From M3007 sp964589365 (GTDB taxonomy: Bacteria; Bacteroidota; Bacteroidia; Chitinophagales; Saprospiraceae), in NCBI GenBank assembly GCA_964589365.1, contig CAZPTQ010000030.1:1-34117 (forward strand): a stretch of 34,117 nucleotides of DNA, given 5' to 3'. Below the pieces are notes generated by a model. The model made no database searches. It saw only the letters and a list, made by a program, of their open reading frames with translations, and was not told the DNA's origin. Made by a program: the position numbers and the translations under genes. Numbering within the stretch: position 1 is the stretch's first letter; every line of letters starts with the position of its first letter. Of the stretch, positions 32,797-34,117 are shown in pieces.

Positions 32797-33954
32797 TGAT
32801 TTATAGAGCTTCTGGAGTTTAGGGGCATTGATTTTTAGGTCGAAGTGTTGTTCAACGTGGCGATGAGCAGCTATACTCATTTGATGATATTCTTCACTCC
32901 CCATATTGTAAAACCGTTCGATATAGGCAGCCAAACCAGCCGGATCTCTTTCTGATGCAAGGAAACCTGTTTGACCGTGCAGCACTTGCTGAGGGATGTC
33001 GGAATGCTTCGTGGAAATGACGGGCAAACCCGTGGCCTGTGCCTCCAAAAGGACAACCGGGGCGCCTTCACAATCTCTATTTGTTGCCTTGCGACTGGGG
33101 TGTATGAACGCATCGAATTGACCCAAAAACCGGGGCAACTCGCCATGTGGCAGAAAATTGAGCAGGCTAATATTTCGCTCTAAATCATTGGTTCTGACAA
33201 AGTTGCGGATTTGTTGAAACAGGTTTTTGTCCTGTCGTTCCCCTGCGAGGGTCAGGTGCATATCAGGGCAATTTTTCAGCGCGATCTTGAATGCTGTGAG
33301 CGTGTCCATGTGCCCTTTTTTTTCTGTAATGGTAGCAATTTGAATAAGTCGAAGTTGTCCCGAGATTTTATTTCTATCCAAAAACGGAAATTCCGCTGGG
33401 GAAACGCTCAACGGGATCGGCGTAATTTTTTTGCTTGGACATCCTTGGTTTATCAACAATTCAGGCGTGAAGTCTCCCGTAGTAGTGATCGCTGCCGAAC
33501 CCTTGAAAAGTTGTCGGTAGCGTGCTCGATAAGCGGGTTTTTCAAATGGAAGCCGCTCGTAATCAAACCCGTAAAACGAAGTTATCAAGGGGATATCGAG
33601 CCTTTGCGCCATGTCCAGATAATGGCATCCAACGGGCGCAAAATGAGCGTGAAGCACATCGGGAGGATTGTTTTTTAACTGTCGGAACAGCCAGTTTCGG
33701 TACATCGGCCAACGTTTCTCGGCGCGGATCAGGCTTGCAGAAAACCACTCGGACTCCCATTCGTTTGTTGGCAGCCAACCCGCTAAACGTTGGAGCGGGC
33801 GCGTAAAGAACCGGAATTCCGGGCTGTGGTATTCATTGTCCAGCATCCAAGGTGCAGCCACCCACTGCTCTACCCCTGGTGTTGCCCGCATGAGCCTCCA
33901 GGCCCAGTTCATGGTATGCGGGAGGTAGAGATCGAAGAGGTGAAGGACGGTCAA
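32779..33954 (-). CDS. Glycosyltransferase family 4 (WcaL-like)
   Basis: This 391-residue GT-B enzyme contains VLHAHFAPVGCHYLDMA, ITSFYGFDYERLP, LIQIATITEKKGHMDTLTAF, LTLAGERQDKNLFQQI, and the donor-site E-x7-E motif CEGAPVVLLEAQATGLPVIS. The HAHFAPVG and SFYGFD motifs are typical of the WcaL/AmsK-type colanic-acid group. It is the first gene of a two-gene minus-strand unit convergent with the main locus. The start is TTG 33954, placed at the edge of a 15-base tandem repeat. The donor is unknown. Confidence 0.9.
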   Translation of the reverse strand: MTVLHLFDLYLPHTMNWAWRLMRATPGVEQWVAAPWMLDNEYHSPEFRFFTRPLQRLAGWLPTNEWESEWFSASLIRAEKRWPMYRNWLFRQLKNNPPDVLHAHFAPVGCHYLDMAQRLDIPLITSFYGFDYERLPFEKPAYRARYRQLFKGSAAITTTGDFTPELLINQGCPSKKITPIPLSVSPAEFPFLDRNKISGQLRLIQIATITEKKGHMDTLTAFKIALKNCPDMHLTLAGERQDKNLFQQIRNFVRTNDLERNISLLNFLPHGELPRFLGQFDAFIHPSRKATNRDCEGAPVVLLEAQATGLPVISTKHSDIPQQVLHGQTGFLASERDPAGLAAYIERFYNMGSEEYHQMSIAAHRHVEQHFDLKINAPKLQKLYKSIVHSS

Positions 33955-33991
33955 TTGGTGATTGGTTTATTGGTGATTGGTTTATTGGTGA
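33955..33991. repeat. 15-base tandem repeat upstream of minus-strand gene
   Basis: Two full copies of TTGGTGATTGGTTTA (33955-33969, 33970-33984) and a partial third lie directly upstream of the TTG start of the minus-strand glycosyltransferase. From here to the window end (34117) I see no gene and no convincing promoter, only a small GGGGC-GTA-GCCCC palindrome near 34094-34106. Confidence 0.8.
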
Positions 33992-34117
33992 CTGACGATA
34001 CGGGGAGTGTTCATAAAACTGTGTCAACTGCTGGTTACACCCCTTACCCCTAAAGGGCAATATCGTTGACTTAAGTATTTGTGTGTATAAAAGGGGCGTA
34101 GCCCCGACACCGTTTAT

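Noticed and set aside
33955..33991. CRISPR-like array
   Set aside because: The repeats are contiguous 15-base tandem copies with no unique spacers.

Overview
The window is a 34 kb surface-polysaccharide (exopolysaccharide, capsule or O-antigen type) biosynthesis locus from a member of the Bacteroidota. A Saprospiria-like bacterium is my best guess. The reasons are the Bacteroidota-type promoter boxes (TAnnTTTG, no clear Shine-Dalgarno sites), a Wza-type lipoprotein with a C-terminal membrane helix, a Bacteroides-like aminotransferase/dehydratase/sugar-transferase trio, and many short palindromic repeats between and inside genes. The lineage is inferred from sequence style, not from a marker gene. 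No rRNA, tRNA, CRISPR array, transposase or phage gene was seen.

Layout, left to right. Positions 1-2908 hold a 5'-truncated WbpE/WlbC-like aminotransferase, a WbpB/WlbA-like dehydrogenase and a UDP-GlcNAc 4-epimerase-like enzyme. Positions 2940-19114 look like one long plus-strand operon behind a promoter at 2940: Wza-like export lipoprotein, Wzc-like tyrosine kinase/co-polymerase, Wzx flippase, four glycosyltransferases, Wzy polymerase, another glycosyltransferase, a CapK/PaaK-like adenylate-forming enzyme, a WbuB-like glycosyltransferase, a methyltransferase and a UDP-GlcNAc 2-epimerase (WbpI/WecB type). Positions 19146-21942 carry a secreted GH42-like protein and a WbpD-like acetyltransferase. 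Positions 22032-25357 carry an aminotransferase, a 4,6-dehydratase and the initiating sugar-phosphate transferase. Positions 25464-29461 carry a PHP-type tyrosine phosphatase and the GDP-L-fucose genes gmd, fcl and manC. After a 360-base intergenic region come a small DUF433 protein, a terminator-like hairpin and a PglA-like glycosyltransferase. Two minus-strand glycosyltransferases end the window.

Together the genes encode nearly everything for a Wzx/Wzy-dependent polymer. Predicted precursors are a UDP-diacetamido-uronic acid (WbpB/E/D/I; the WbpA dehydrogenase is not in the window), UDP-GalNAc (or its acid), a UDP-4-amino-trideoxy sugar that probably primes the lipid carrier, and GDP-L-fucose. 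Nine glycosyltransferases assemble the unit. Wzx flips it, Wzy polymerises it, and Wza/Wzc with the PHP phosphatase export it and control chain length. The CapK-like enzyme, methyltransferase and secreted hydrolase probably decorate or process it.

The most unusual feature is the density and diversity of short palindromic and tandem repeats. Several lie in gaps, several supply the stop codon or start-proximal sequence of a gene, and at least four lie inside open reading frames without breaking them: three in the minus-strand glycosyltransferase at 31311-32771 and one in the dehydratase at 23348-24601.
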